Assembly (NCBI RefSeq): GCF_030388325.1
Contig: NZ_CP103794.1
Span: 806,001 to 870,000, forward strand
Length of the DNA: 64,000 bases
Direction: 5' to 3'
DNA from: Flavobacterium johnsoniae
GTDB lineage: Bacteria > Bacteroidota > Bacteroidia > Flavobacteriales > Flavobacteriaceae
Shown here in pieces: positions 45,479 through 56,577 of this stretch (positions are counted from its first letter, which is position 1; the number at the start of each line of letters is the position of its first letter). Below the pieces are notes generated by a model. The model was not told the DNA's origin. It worked only from the letters and a program-made list of their open reading frames with translations, and made no database searches. The position numbers were made by a program, and so were the translations under genes.

Positions 45479-46117
45479 TTATAGATTACTAATAAAAGGC
45501 GATTTCCTGCTGAATTTAGATTCCATCATTTCTCTAGCCATAAACTTTGAAATATCAAGAGCCGTAATTTTATCACCTAAACAATCTTCTATATTTACTA
45601 TTATTTCAGAACTCTTGTCTGTAAAATCAATCAAAGGAACACGAACCTGTGTCCAATTTACATCGCTATTTTCCAAAAGTTTATATGCCTTTTGGCGATC
45701 TTCCTGAATTAACGGAAAATTATTTTTCATCCAATCTGTAGCCATAATTGTTTTTGGGCTTTTCTTATCGAATGGCGTATCAATATTAAGTCCAGCCAAT
45801 AAAACATAGCAGTCAATTCCATATTCATTCATTGCCTTCAAAACATGACTCGTCACCTGACTTGCAACTAAAGGCTCCTCTTTTCTTTGGCCAATTGTAC
45901 TTAAAACAGCCTGACAATCTTTTAGTAATGTTTTTATAGATTGAAAATTAAGTGCGTCACCTTCGACAATCTCAATATTATCACTTTGAATATTGAATGT
46001 TTCAGGATTTCGAAGCAGTAGTTTTAAATGAAATCCTTCTTTTAATAAGTGCTTTACAAGATAATTTCCTGTTTTACCGCCTCCTCCAAGTACGGCAATT
46101 TTTGATATATTTTTCAT
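45479..46117 (-). CDS. NAD(P)-binding Rossmann protein (NmrA/SDR-like)
   Basis: 212 aa, no signal peptide. The N-terminus holds the dinucleotide-binding motif IAVLGGGGKTGNYLVKHLL and is followed by the basic residue position LLRNPETF, suggesting NADPH. DCQAVLSTIGQ and the central YVLLAGLNI fit an atypical short-chain dehydrogenase of the NAD(P)H-binding (NmrA-like) type. The active-site Tyr-x3-Lys of classical SDRs is not evident. Such proteins act as flavin- or quinone-type reductases or as redox-sensing regulators. No metabolic neighbour points to a substrate. It shares a terminator with the convergent HTH gene. Confidence 0.85.
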   Translation of the reverse strand: MKNISKIAVLGGGGKTGNYLVKHLLKEGFHLKLLLRNPETFNIQSDNIEIVEGDALNFQSIKTLLKDCQAVLSTIGQRKEEPLVASQVTSHVLKAMNEYGIDCYVLLAGLNIDTPFDKKSPKTIMATDWMKNNFPLIQEDRQKAYKLLENSDVNWTQVRVPLIDFTDKSSEIIVNIEDCLGDKITALDISKFMAREMMESKFSRKSPFISNL

Positions 46118-46260
46118 AAGTATTCTTCATAAAATTTGACATAAATAAGTAGCGCTTTATCAAACTAACAAAGCGAAAAAGACAAAAGCTTACTGAGCTT
46201 TTATCATTGTATCAATATTTTATAAAGAGATTTTAATACTTCAAAAGTAAAAAAATAAAA

Positions 46261-46286
46261 AAAGCCAGACAAATATGTCTGGCTTT
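46261..46286 (-). terminator. atpDC terminator
   Basis: Perfect 11-bp stem AAAGCCAGACA / TGTCTGGCTTT. On the minus strand it is followed by a long T-run. Confidence 0.9.
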
Positions 46287-46306
46287 TTACTTATTCTGAA
46301 ATTGTC

Positions 46307-46588
46307 TTAGTCAACTAATACAATTATCTTATTGTCTTTCATCTCGATTGTTCCTGACTTAATCTCTAAAGTATAAGTTTGGTCATTTACTTTCGTGAAT
46401 TTATCTGCTGCCTCTTTAGAAAAATTGAAGCTAGAAGCTGCAATTTTGATTGTTCCTTTTTCTAAAATAGAAACAATCGGCGCGTGATGATTTAAAATCT
46501 GAAAGCTTCCATCAACTCCTGGCAAAGTAACTGAAGTTACTTCTCCTGAAAATAATTTAGCTTCTGGTGATACTATTTCTAAAATCAT
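46307..46588 (-). CDS. atpC: ATP synthase F1 subunit epsilon
   Basis: 93 aa, the short Bacteroidetes form that consists of the beta-sandwich domain and lacks most of the C-terminal helical hairpin of E. coli epsilon. Family residues include MILEIVSPEAKLFSGEV, SVTLPGVDGSFQILNHHAPI and SGTIEMKDNKIIVLVD. It is part of the central stalk of the F1 ATP synthase on the inner membrane and regulates catalysis. It lies 50 bp downstream of atpD, across an AT-rich inverted repeat, and is followed by a strong terminator. The other atp genes are not in the window. Confidence 0.95.
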   Translation of the reverse strand: MILEIVSPEAKLFSGEVTSVTLPGVDGSFQILNHHAPIVSILEKGTIKIAASSFNFSKEAADKFTKVNDQTYTLEIKSGTIEMKDNKIIVLVD

Positions 46589-46596
46589 AATTTTGT

Positions 46597-46635
46597 AATT
46601 GATAATTGATAATTGTCAATTGATAATTATCAATT
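46597..46635. repeat. AATTGATAATT inverted repeat between atpD and atpC
   Basis: AATTGATAATT at the left and AATTATCAATT at the right enclose further ATTGATAATTG units. The 39-bp stretch can fold into a hairpin that fills almost the whole atpD-atpC gap. Confidence 0.6.
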
Positions 46636-46638
46636 GAA

Positions 46639-48153
<1,515 letters not shown>

Positions 48154-48211
48154 TTATGTATTTATTAAATAGCTATTTAGGTTTATCGAAAATACCTCTT
48201 TTTTCAGAGCG

Positions 48212-48242
48212 CAAAGATAATTTTTTAAAATATAAAATCAAT
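48212..48242 (-). promoter_or_regulatory. atpDC promoter
   Basis: On the minus strand: ATTG (48239-48242), a 19-bp spacer, then TATCTTTG (48212-48219). This is a very good match to the Bacteroidetes TTTG-N19-TAnnTTTG consensus. It implies a leader of about 50-55 nt before atpD. Confidence 0.7.
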
Positions 48243-48331
48243 TTTTTTTTCATAAAAAATAGCACGATTTTGTTTGATTCATAAAACTTGGCAAAAAAAC
48301 AACCAAAACATTCATTTTTTAGTTAAAAGAA

Positions 48332-48363
48332 AAAGCCGCTCCATTCTAAAAATGAGCGGCTTT
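48332..48363 (-). terminator. Terminator of the GDSL lipoprotein gene
   Basis: Stem AAAGCCGCTCCATT / AATGAGCGGCTTT with one bulged base. On the minus strand a T-rich tail follows. Confidence 0.8.
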
Positions 48364-48384
48364 CTTTATACTATTTTCAAAACA

Positions 48385-49956
48385 TTATGGAAGTGTCTGC
48401 GGATATTGAATTGGATAAAGAGCCAAATCAACATGTCGTAAGGTTGAGCTATACTTCGCATTTATGGCATCAATAAAAATATTAGCAATTAAGCCATATC
48501 CTCTTGCACTTGGATGAACTCCATCTAAAGAAAATGCTCCTCCAGTTGCAAAAGAAGAACTCATTGTGAAATTACCAAATCGGATTCCTCCACTTGCTAA
48601 TTGTGTCAAAGTTGCTTTAGTATCAACAAAAGCCAATCCTTTTTCTGTAGCTACAGCCTGAATTGTTGCATTATAAGCATCTGTCGCTTTTTTAATTTCT
48701 GCAATTTCAGTAGGAATCAACACGTGTTTATCTTGTAAAGGATAAGAAATTCCAAAAGCATTTAATGGTGCTGGCGGCGCAATTCCAATTCCAGAATTTG
48801 CTGCTGTTGGAGCTGCACCGATATCTGCTCTAGCTGTTAGCACCACCAAATCAGTTGCTTTACTTTGTCTTGCCTGTCCGAAAACAGCACCGTAGAAAGC
48901 TGCGGTTTGCGCACCTAAAGTAGGTGTAAATGCAGCAGTTAATTGAGCAGATAAATTAGTTAAGCTTTCATCTTTTATTAACAACGGACTTGCACCAGTT
49001 TCAGAAAGCAAATTAATTCTATCTCCTGCATTAAATGCTGTTAATGCCTGTTTTAACGGACCATATAATTGTGCATTAAGCGCTTTTATTGTAGCGACAC
49101 CAACCGCTTCATTATTTTTTCCGATTACTTTAGCACTAAGCGGATTATATGGAACAGTCGTAAAATGAGGCAAAGCTGTAATGTACGGCAAATTTGCCAC
49201 AACACCTTTTGCTCCTTTAGCCGTTAAAGCTGTAATCAAATTAGCGTAAACACTTGCAAAAACGGTCGGATCTGTAATATCATTTCCCCCATAAGTTGCT
49301 GGGTTTGCATTTCCTGTTTGATCTTTTCCTGTTCCTCCAGAAGTTGCGTACGCCAAAACATCATTTCCTCCTATAAATAAAGAGAAAAAAGTTGGATTCT
49401 GAACAACCGCATCAGCAATAACAGTTGCAGAAGGCGTACTTGCAAATCTTGCAAAGTAAGGATTAGCTGCTCCAGTTGTCACACCTGCTACATTTCCGTA
49501 ATTAGCAGCCAACAAATGATAACTTTTTGCTCCAGGAACTCCTAAATTATTAAATGTTCCTGAAAGATGTGCCGTAACTTCGGTACTAGGTTTTCCCGTA
49601 ACATTCGTTGGTGTCTGAGTTTGCCCAACAAAATATAGACGCGTGCCGGCAATTACATTTCCACCTAAAAGCAATCCGCCAATATTATCATTCATAAGCG
49701 GTTGTGTAAAAGCTCCGCCGCCAGCAGCAGCAAATTGCTGAGACAATATATTTGGATACGAGTTCTCTTGTCCTTTTTTAAATAAAGCATTATCACTATA
49801 ACCTGCCGCAAAGGAATCTCCAAGAGCAATGTATTTTGTAAAATCTGCCGTACCAGGAACTACTGGAACTTCTGCTGGAGTATCATTATCATCACTATTA
49901 CATGAGGCCATAATAGCTAAAGAAGCCAAAAACAACCATTTTATATTTTTTTTCAT
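48385..49956 (-). CDS. SGNH/GDSL-type hydrolase lipoprotein
   Basis: 523 aa from the ATG at 49956. A longer frame to 49995 exists, but MKKNIKWLFLASLAIMASC is a textbook lipoprotein signal, with Cys19 as the lipidated residue. SGNH block I is YIALGDSFAAGYSDN (nucleophile Ser), block III is LFIGGNDVLAYA, and block V is DGVHPSARGYGL (catalytic Asp and His). It probably cleaves an ester, such as a lipid or an acetylated sugar, at the outer membrane. It lies 49 bp downstream of a TonB-dependent receptor gene on the same strand. The pair looks like an uptake unit in which the lipoprotein processes the ligand. Confidence 0.9.
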   Translation of the reverse strand: MKKNIKWLFLASLAIMASCNSDDNDTPAEVPVVPGTADFTKYIALGDSFAAGYSDNALFKKGQENSYPNILSQQFAAAGGGAFTQPLMNDNIGGLLLGGNVIAGTRLYFVGQTQTPTNVTGKPSTEVTAHLSGTFNNLGVPGAKSYHLLAANYGNVAGVTTGAANPYFARFASTPSATVIADAVVQNPTFFSLFIGGNDVLAYATSGGTGKDQTGNANPATYGGNDITDPTVFASVYANLITALTAKGAKGVVANLPYITALPHFTTVPYNPLSAKVIGKNNEAVGVATIKALNAQLYGPLKQALTAFNAGDRINLLSETGASPLLIKDESLTNLSAQLTAAFTPTLGAQTAAFYGAVFGQARQSKATDLVVLTARADIGAAPTAANSGIGIAPPAPLNAFGISYPLQDKHVLIPTEIAEIKKATDAYNATIQAVATEKGLAFVDTKATLTQLASGGIRFGNFTMSSSFATGGAFSLDGVHPSARGYGLIANIFIDAINAKYSSTLRHVDLALYPIQYPQTLP

Positions 49957-50005
49957 CTTAATTACTTTTAAATTATTATCACTTTCACCTATCAATCAAT
50001 TATCA

Positions 50006-52777
50006 TTACGGATTAATTGTCCAAGAAGCAAACCACATTTGACCAATCATACCTGCTCCAATAACCTGAAGATAATCTGATCCGAAAAGGTTTGTAGCCC
50101 CAACTTTAATAACAGATTTCCATTTTGGAAGTGCATAATTTATCTGAGCATCAAGAACAGTATTTTCCGGAATCATTCCGTCTCCAAATGAAGACTCCCA
50201 TAAATATTCTGAATTCCATCTTACGTTTACATTAAAACCTAAGTTTTTAATCACTTTAGCATTTCCTAAAGATGCTTTAATTCTATGTTTTGGAGTATTG
50301 AAACCAGCCACAAAATCAGGATCATCTGCTTGATTGAAATCAAATTGTGAATAGTTATAATTAACACCTACTTCAAAATCTTTATATACTTTTTTAGACA
50401 AACCAGCTCCAAAACCAAAAGAAGAAATTCGGGCAGTTGTATTCGTATAAACTTGATACACTCTTCTATCTCCAAAAGCAAGAGCTTGATAAGATTCTGG
50501 CGTACCAACGGTTCCATAATAAGGAGAGATAACTCTCGCTGTATTCATGAAGTCATTATAAATATTATAATAAGCATTTAAATCTACAGACAAATCATTT
50601 TGAACTACTGTACGATATCCCGCTTCAAAAGCTTGAACCTGCTCTGGTTTTACCAATCCGATATTAGCTACCTGAAGATCAGCTGGATTTGATGAAGCTG
50701 CAAAAGCCTGAACTGAAGCTACAGTATAAGCATTACGATAAGCATCTTGCCCTGACATATTAATTGTTGCCGGTTGCCCTAGAGCTTGTCCAGCCGCACT
50801 AACATTTACTGTTTCTTGAAAACGATCTAAATTCTCAGGCGCCGATCCGATTAACGCAAAAGGCCCTAAATCTAAACCAATATATTGATCCTGAGTAGTT
50901 GGATTACGGAAACCTGTTTGATAAGACAATCTGAAATTATGATTTTTAGAAGCTCCTGCTGAGTAAACAAATGAAACTCTTGGAGAAACGTTTCCATCAA
51001 AATTCTGACTCTTATCATAACGCAAAGACCCTGTAAACTTCAATCTGTCGTCTAAGAACTTTTTCTGAAGCTGCGCATAAGCACCATATTCTTTGTATTC
51101 AATTGGACCATCATAATCTGTAAAAATTGTTCCTTCAGAATCCATTACGTATTTTCTCCAAGAACCTCCAACTTGAACTTCTGCCCATTTTATAATATCT
51201 CTAAAATTATAGTTCACATCTGAATGATATAATTTAGAATGATCAATAAATTTAGCACCTTGAGTCAAATCAGGATTTGCAGTAACACTTTTTAATGCTT
51301 GATTAAACTGTGGACTTCCTGGCTCAAATCTTGGAGAACCTGTTGGCTGGGGAATAAATGATATTTGAGCAGGCAACACATTGTAATCTGCAAAGTTTCT
51401 AGCAATCGCTGCAGATTCGTTAGCATTTGTTCCCATAACCGCACCTGCATATTGATAAGCTGTTGCGTAATTTGTAAACCATTCTACATCTGATTTCGCC
51501 GCTCTGTTTACGTTCCATGCAGCAAATCTCATGTCATAAGAGTTTCCTGCATCTTCACTTGTAAAATAAACTCTTCCGAAAAAGTTTTTCCCTTTTACCT
51601 CAAATTTACCTTGCTGCATTAAGAAATCTTTCAAAGCGTATCTATTTGCTCCTTGATAAATAGTACTTCCTGTTCCAATTTTATATTGCAAAATAAATTC
51701 TGTATCGTTTGCCCAAGGTTTAATATGCGCGCTGAAATCCGCTTTCATACTCTGAACCTTATTATCTGTCAAATCTTGTTCACGATAACCTGTTCTACTA
51801 ACCTGCCCTACATTCGGAATAAAAGTAGTAACCTCGTCACCGTAAATATTTAATCCGTCATAATTTTGATTCACTGCATGACTATCTCCTCCAGCCGTCA
51901 TACTTCTTCTGTCATTTGCAATCCATTCGCTAGCTTCCATGTAAGTGAAATTCGCTTTCATTGCAAAATGTTTAGTAAAAGCTTTTGCAGCTCTAATCCC
52001 AAAATCATTATAATCATTTGTACCCGCAGCATTTTGGCTCGTTTGTCCGTATTTGTAGTAAACACTAATTCCTTCATTTGTAAATGGACTTTTACTAGTC
52101 ATAAACATGATTCCGTTGAAAGCATTTGCCCCATAAAGAGCAGAAGAAGCTCCTGGAAGCAACTCTACGCTAGCAACATCAATATCTGAAACACCAATAA
52201 GATTTCCTAAAACGAAGTTCAATGCCGGAGATGAATTATCCATACCATCTACCAATTGCATAAATCGCGTATTGGCTACAGTAGCAAAACCTCTAGTATT
52301 TACTGATTTGAAAGAGATACTACTTGTATTAAAATTTACCTCTTTCAAATTTTCTAAACCATCATAAAAAGTAGCCGCTGTAGTATTTTTAATTTCCTGA
52401 AGTCCCATACGCTCAATAGTTACTGGCGATTCGATAACTCTTTCTGGTGTTCTTGAGGCAGAAACTACAATTTCATCTAATTTAGTTTCTTCATCTTTTA
52501 AAATTACATTCAACTTTTGATTTGCGGCAGTAACATTAATTGTTTTCGATTCAAAACCAATAGCGGAAACCTTTACAGAAAAAGGCAATTTTGTATTGGT
52601 AGTCAGCTTAAAAGATCCGTCGAAATCTGTAGACGCACCGGTATTTTCGCCAACAACAACAACATTAGCACCTGGAATAGATTGTTTGTTACCATCTGTA
52701 ACCGAACCAGTTATTGTATTCTGCGCAAAAGATACTCCGCTGAAGAACAACAACATAATTAGCAAGTAGACTCTCAT
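50006..52777 (-). CDS. TonB-dependent receptor with carboxypeptidase-like domain
   Basis: 923 aa. Signal peptide (ending SGVSFAQN), then a CarboxypepD_reg-like domain (~22-97, TGSVTDGNKQSIPGANVVVV to IGFESKTINV). A plug domain follows (~115-235: LDEIVVSASRTPERV, RGFATVANTRFMQLVDGMD, IDVASVELLPGASSALYGAN). The rest is a 22-strand beta-barrel ending MWFASWTINP. It imports a ligand across the outer membrane using TonB energy. No SusD partner is next to it. Instead a GDSL lipoprotein gene follows directly. The ligand is unknown; a lipid- or ester-containing compound is a reasonable guess from the neighbour. Confidence 0.94.
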   Translation of the reverse strand: MRVYLLIMLLFFSGVSFAQNTITGSVTDGNKQSIPGANVVVVGENTGASTDFDGSFKLTTNTKLPFSVKVSAIGFESKTINVTAANQKLNVILKDEETKLDEIVVSASRTPERVIESPVTIERMGLQEIKNTTAATFYDGLENLKEVNFNTSSISFKSVNTRGFATVANTRFMQLVDGMDNSSPALNFVLGNLIGVSDIDVASVELLPGASSALYGANAFNGIMFMTSKSPFTNEGISVYYKYGQTSQNAAGTNDYNDFGIRAAKAFTKHFAMKANFTYMEASEWIANDRRSMTAGGDSHAVNQNYDGLNIYGDEVTTFIPNVGQVSRTGYREQDLTDNKVQSMKADFSAHIKPWANDTEFILQYKIGTGSTIYQGANRYALKDFLMQQGKFEVKGKNFFGRVYFTSEDAGNSYDMRFAAWNVNRAAKSDVEWFTNYATAYQYAGAVMGTNANESAAIARNFADYNVLPAQISFIPQPTGSPRFEPGSPQFNQALKSVTANPDLTQGAKFIDHSKLYHSDVNYNFRDIIKWAEVQVGGSWRKYVMDSEGTIFTDYDGPIEYKEYGAYAQLQKKFLDDRLKFTGSLRYDKSQNFDGNVSPRVSFVYSAGASKNHNFRLSYQTGFRNPTTQDQYIGLDLGPFALIGSAPENLDRFQETVNVSAAGQALGQPATINMSGQDAYRNAYTVASVQAFAASSNPADLQVANIGLVKPEQVQAFEAGYRTVVQNDLSVDLNAYYNIYNDFMNTARVISPYYGTVGTPESYQALAFGDRRVYQVYTNTTARISSFGFGAGLSKKVYKDFEVGVNYNYSQFDFNQADDPDFVAGFNTPKHRIKASLGNAKVIKNLGFNVNVRWNSEYLWESSFGDGMIPENTVLDAQINYALPKWKSVIKVGATNLFGSDYLQVIGAGMIGQMWFASWTINP

Positions 52778-53084
52778 TTGGGTTTAGTTTTTTCGTTAGT
52801 ATATAGCCAAAATACATAAATATTTTAATATGCATAAAAAAACGTTAAATAAAATTCATATTTATCATCATTTTTTACAATATTTTAACTATTTCTTAAT
52901 TCAATTTATTAAACTAAAATCAAAGAAAACAAGAAGAAAAACCAATATACTATGCATACATATAAATTTTCACTAAAAAATTGAAAATTTCACAAAAATA
53001 CATATCCCGAAAAAAATTTTTGACAATAAAAAAAAGCGAGACCTAAATCTCGCTTTTTTAACATATTTGTATTTTAAATAAAAT
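52778..53084. other. 307-bp intergenic region between glmS and the TonB receptor
   Basis: No gene is seen. The glmS terminator lies at 53030-53059. The leader of the TonB-receptor gene has a near-match to the -7 box on the minus strand (TATTTTGG, ~35 bp upstream of the start). The rest is AT-rich without visible structure. Confidence 0.5.
53030..53059 (-). terminator. Terminator of the glgA-like/DUF4270/glmS operon
   Basis: Stem AAAAAAGCGAGA / TCTCGCTTTTTT. On the minus strand it is followed by a T-run. Confidence 0.88.
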
Positions 53085-54935
53085 CTATTCTACCGTAACC
53101 GACTTCGCTAAATTACGAGGCTGGTCAACATTACAACCTCTCATAACTGCAATGTAGTAAGAAAGCAATTGCAACGGAATTGTTGTAACCAATGGAGATA
53201 ATGCATCAGAAGTTTCAGGAATTTCGATTACATAATCTGCCAACTCGCGAACTTGAATATCTCCTTTTGTAACTACAGCAATAATTTTACCGCTTCTTGA
53301 TTTAATTTCCTGAATATTACTTACAATTTTATCGTAATGCCCTTGTTTAGGAGCAATAACAATAACAGGCATATGCTCATCAATTAAAGCAATTGGACCG
53401 TGTTTCATTTCAGCCGCAGGATAACCTTCTGCGTGAATGTATGAGATTTCTTTTAATTTCAACGCTCCTTCTAAAGCAACTGGGAAATTATATCCTCTAC
53501 CTAAATAAAGACAGTTTGCTGAATCTTTAAAAGCCGCAGCAATTTCTTTTGCTTTATCATTAGTTTCTAATGCTTCTGCTACTTTTTCTGGGATGATTTC
53601 CAATTCTTGAAGATAAGTATGGAAGTCAGTATTTGATAATGTTCCTTTTGCTTTCCCTAATTTTAACGCAATCATCGTTAAAACTGTGATTTGTGTAGTA
53701 AATGCTTTAGTAGAAGCTACTCCAATTTCTGGCCCAGCGTGTGTATACGCACCTGCGTGGCTTTCTCTTGAAATAGAAGAACCAACCACATTACAAACAC
53801 CAAATACAAATGCTCCGTTTTCTTTAGCCAATTTAATAGCCGCCATAGTATCTGCAGTTTCTCCAGATTGAGAAATAGCAATTACAACGTCATCTTTATT
53901 GATGATTGGGTTTCTGTATCTAAATTCAGAAGCATATTCTACTTCAACTGGAATACGTGTAAACTCTTCAAAAATATATTCTGCAACTAAACCTGCGTGC
54001 CAAGAAGTACCGCAAGCTACAATTAGAATACGTTTTGCGTTTAAGAATTTCTCTAAATTATCTTCAACACCAGCCATTTGAACAATTCCTTCATTTGCAT
54101 GAAGTCTTCCTCTGTATGTATCTTTGATAACACTTGGCTGTTCGTAGATTTCTTTTAGCATGAAATGGTCGTAACCACCTTTTTCAATCTGCTCCAAATT
54201 CATTTGAAGTTCTTGAATATAAGGATCTACTAAAGAGTCGTCTTTAATTTTTCTAATTTTGATTGCTTTATGCAGTCTGATATTCGCCATTTCGCCATCT
54301 TCTAAATACACTGCATTAGAAGTATATTCAATAAATGGTGATGCATCAGAAGCAACGAAGTATTCTCCTTCACCAACTCCAATTGCTAATGGACTACCTA
54401 ATCTTGCCGCAACAAGTTCATTTGGATTTTTTTTATCAAAAACAGCAATTGCATATGCACCAACAACTTGATTTAATGCAATTTGAACAGCTTTTCCTAA
54501 TTTAATATTTTCGTTCTTTTGAACCTCTTCTATTAAATTAACTAAAACTTCTGTATCTGTATCTGATTTAAAAGTATAACCTCTTTTTACAAGTTCCTCT
54601 TTTAGCGGAGCGTAATTTTCTATAATTCCGTTATGAATAATTACTAAATCTCCAGAATTTGAAACATGAGGATGTGAATTGACATCATTAGGAACACCAT
54701 GCGTTGCCCAACGAGTATGCCCAATTCCAATTTTTCCATTTACAGTAAAACCTTCATTAGCTTTAGCTTCAAGATCTGAAACTTTACCTTTTGTTTTACA
54801 AACTTTTACGCCAGACTCTTCGTCATATAACATAACGCCGGCACTATCATATCCTCTGTACTCAAGACGCTTTAGCCCCTTGATTACGATAGGATAAGCG
54901 TCTCTATGACCAATGTATCCAACAATTCCACACAT
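53085..54935 (-). CDS. glmS: Glutamine--fructose-6-phosphate aminotransferase (isomerizing)
   Basis: 616 aa, full length. GlmS makes glucosamine-6-phosphate from fructose-6-phosphate and glutamine, the first step to UDP-GlcNAc for peptidoglycan and lipopolysaccharide. The N-terminal glutaminase domain starts MCGIVGYIGHRDAYP with catalytic Cys2, followed by GHTRWATHG. Two SIS sugar-isomerase domains follow (ILIVACGTSWHAGLVAEY, SQSGETADTMAA and GRGYNFPVALEGALKLKEI). The C-terminus reads DQPRNLAKSVTVE. It is the last gene of a three-gene operon, 9 bp behind the DUF4270 gene. No glmS ribozyme-like leader is visible. Confidence 0.97.
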   Translation of the reverse strand: MCGIVGYIGHRDAYPIVIKGLKRLEYRGYDSAGVMLYDEESGVKVCKTKGKVSDLEAKANEGFTVNGKIGIGHTRWATHGVPNDVNSHPHVSNSGDLVIIHNGIIENYAPLKEELVKRGYTFKSDTDTEVLVNLIEEVQKNENIKLGKAVQIALNQVVGAYAIAVFDKKNPNELVAARLGSPLAIGVGEGEYFVASDASPFIEYTSNAVYLEDGEMANIRLHKAIKIRKIKDDSLVDPYIQELQMNLEQIEKGGYDHFMLKEIYEQPSVIKDTYRGRLHANEGIVQMAGVEDNLEKFLNAKRILIVACGTSWHAGLVAEYIFEEFTRIPVEVEYASEFRYRNPIINKDDVVIAISQSGETADTMAAIKLAKENGAFVFGVCNVVGSSISRESHAGAYTHAGPEIGVASTKAFTTQITVLTMIALKLGKAKGTLSNTDFHTYLQELEIIPEKVAEALETNDKAKEIAAAFKDSANCLYLGRGYNFPVALEGALKLKEISYIHAEGYPAAEMKHGPIALIDEHMPVIVIAPKQGHYDKIVSNIQEIKSRSGKIIAVVTKGDIQVRELADYVIEIPETSDALSPLVTTIPLQLLSYYIAVMRGCNVDQPRNLAKSVTVE

Positions 54936-54944
54936 ATATATTTA

Positions 54945-56555
54945 TTAATTTGGTTTCGTGTAGTAGACTTCAAGTTTCAATTTTTTATCGCCTGCAGAAG
55001 ATTTTCCGCCGTATAAAATTGTACCCAAAGTACTCATAATAGATCCTCTCGGTAATTGAGAAAAATATTTTACCGGATTATCTTGAATCTGAACCTTATC
55101 TTTCAGCACATTTGACGTAACTGCAGCGGCTCCATTAGACTGTGAAACAACAAGTCCTAAATTAACATTTGTAGCCGTAGCATCTTTAATAAGATTACGA
55201 ATATGACTTGTAATTCTAAACTTATAAGTTGTTCCTCTTTTATCTGTCCCTTTACTAATCACACCTCCATAAGCAGCACCAACTTCTGTTGAATAATCTG
55301 CTAAAATTGTATTATTGTCTAAATCGTACAAATACAATCTTAATGGCTCATCTGCACCAGCCATTTTTTCAGCATCAATATAAAAGACAAGATTTGCTTC
55401 ATTCACTTTCCAATTGGTTTTTCTAATTGTTTCCAATTGTGCTTCAAATCCAGTAAGGCGAATTACCGCCATCGAACCTTGACCTCCTTTTAGATAAAGT
55501 CTTTCGTCTCCTTCTGTTTTATTTACTGTAGTCAAAGCTGTTTGATAATCTGACTTCCAAACATTTTGCAGAAAATTAGCCGTACTAGCAGGACTGGAAG
55601 TACTACCCGTAGTAAGATTTAAAATAATCTGTTTTTTTTCCGTTAAATTAGGATCGTCTGTTGTAGAAGCTGTTTTTGCTCTATAATTAATTGTGATTTT
55701 CCCCTCGGCAAAATTTAAAAGTGCCATACTACTAGCATTTCCTCCTGATTTTGCCACATTAAAGTACAATCCTCTAAAATATTCTTGAAAAACATCATCA
55801 GAAGCTAATTTTGAAGCAGGTGCATTTAAAATTTTCTGTTGAAAAAAATCTTTATTAAGATGCAAAACCATCTGAGGTGCAGTTCTTTTTACAGTCTCTT
55901 TTTTTGGATCAGTAGCATCAACAGTCTTTGTTACAATTTCTTTAGCATCAAAAAAGAATTCTGTATTTTCTACTGGACTCGCAATACTATCATTTAAAAA
56001 ATTACCCAGCTTTTTAGTCTCGAATTCAGAATTTTGATCGGTGTAATAAAATTGTGTTAATTGAGAACCTCCATTAAAATAACTATTTCTCATCTGAATA
56101 CCAGATTCGTAAAGCTTTAAATCAAGTTTTCCGTCTTTACCTTTTCCATCTGTACCACCGTAAATAGAATCTAATACATAAGTACTAGCTCCCTCTGCAT
56201 CGGTTGTTTTACTTCTAACAAAATAAGGAATTGTAAGAACTGCGTTTTCAATAACTGGCGATTCACCAATTGTTGGCGCATAAGATGACATTACTACCTG
56301 TGTAACAAAATTTGCTGTTGTAGTTCCAAAAATTGGGTTATCATAAATACCCAAAGCATTTGTAGGCAAAAAATTTGACTGAACCGGCGTTACTTCCTGA
56401 TTAAAAGCCAAAACCTCGTATGTTTCTGGCTCAAGTCCAAAATGATCTTCTCCAATTAAACCATCACCAATTGCATTAAAATCTTTATCGCAAGAATATA
56501 AAAAAACTACAGTTAAAGCTAAAAGAAATCTCTTAATAAAAGAAGTATTAATCAT
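54945..56555 (-). CDS. DUF4270 family lipoprotein
   Basis: 536 aa from the ATG at 56555. The longer frame to 56627 runs into the upstream gene and is rejected because MINTSFIKRFLLALTVVFLYSC is a lipoprotein signal (Cys22). The body is beta-rich with the DUF4270 pattern: YEVLAFNQEVTPVQSNFLPT, LGIYDNPIFGTTTANFVTQV, then a late YKFRITSHIRNLIKD. The domain is restricted to Bacteroidetes and has no assigned function. It sits between a glycogen-synthase-like gene and glmS in a tight operon (22 and 9 bp gaps). A link to envelope or surface glycan is suggested by the context only. Confidence 0.88.
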   Translation of the reverse strand: MINTSFIKRFLLALTVVFLYSCDKDFNAIGDGLIGEDHFGLEPETYEVLAFNQEVTPVQSNFLPTNALGIYDNPIFGTTTANFVTQVVMSSYAPTIGESPVIENAVLTIPYFVRSKTTDAEGASTYVLDSIYGGTDGKGKDGKLDLKLYESGIQMRNSYFNGGSQLTQFYYTDQNSEFETKKLGNFLNDSIASPVENTEFFFDAKEIVTKTVDATDPKKETVKRTAPQMVLHLNKDFFQQKILNAPASKLASDDVFQEYFRGLYFNVAKSGGNASSMALLNFAEGKITINYRAKTASTTDDPNLTEKKQIILNLTTGSTSSPASTANFLQNVWKSDYQTALTTVNKTEGDERLYLKGGQGSMAVIRLTGFEAQLETIRKTNWKVNEANLVFYIDAEKMAGADEPLRLYLYDLDNNTILADYSTEVGAAYGGVISKGTDKRGTTYKFRITSHIRNLIKDATATNVNLGLVVSQSNGAAAVTSNVLKDKVQIQDNPVKYFSQLPRGSIMSTLGTILYGGKSSAGDKKLKLEVYYTKPN

Positions 56556-56577
56556 TGTTTTATAATAAGTTAAAATT

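Noticed and set aside
54936..54944. glmS ribozyme upstream of glmS
   Set aside because: Only 9 bp separate glmS from the preceding gene, so there is no room for it.
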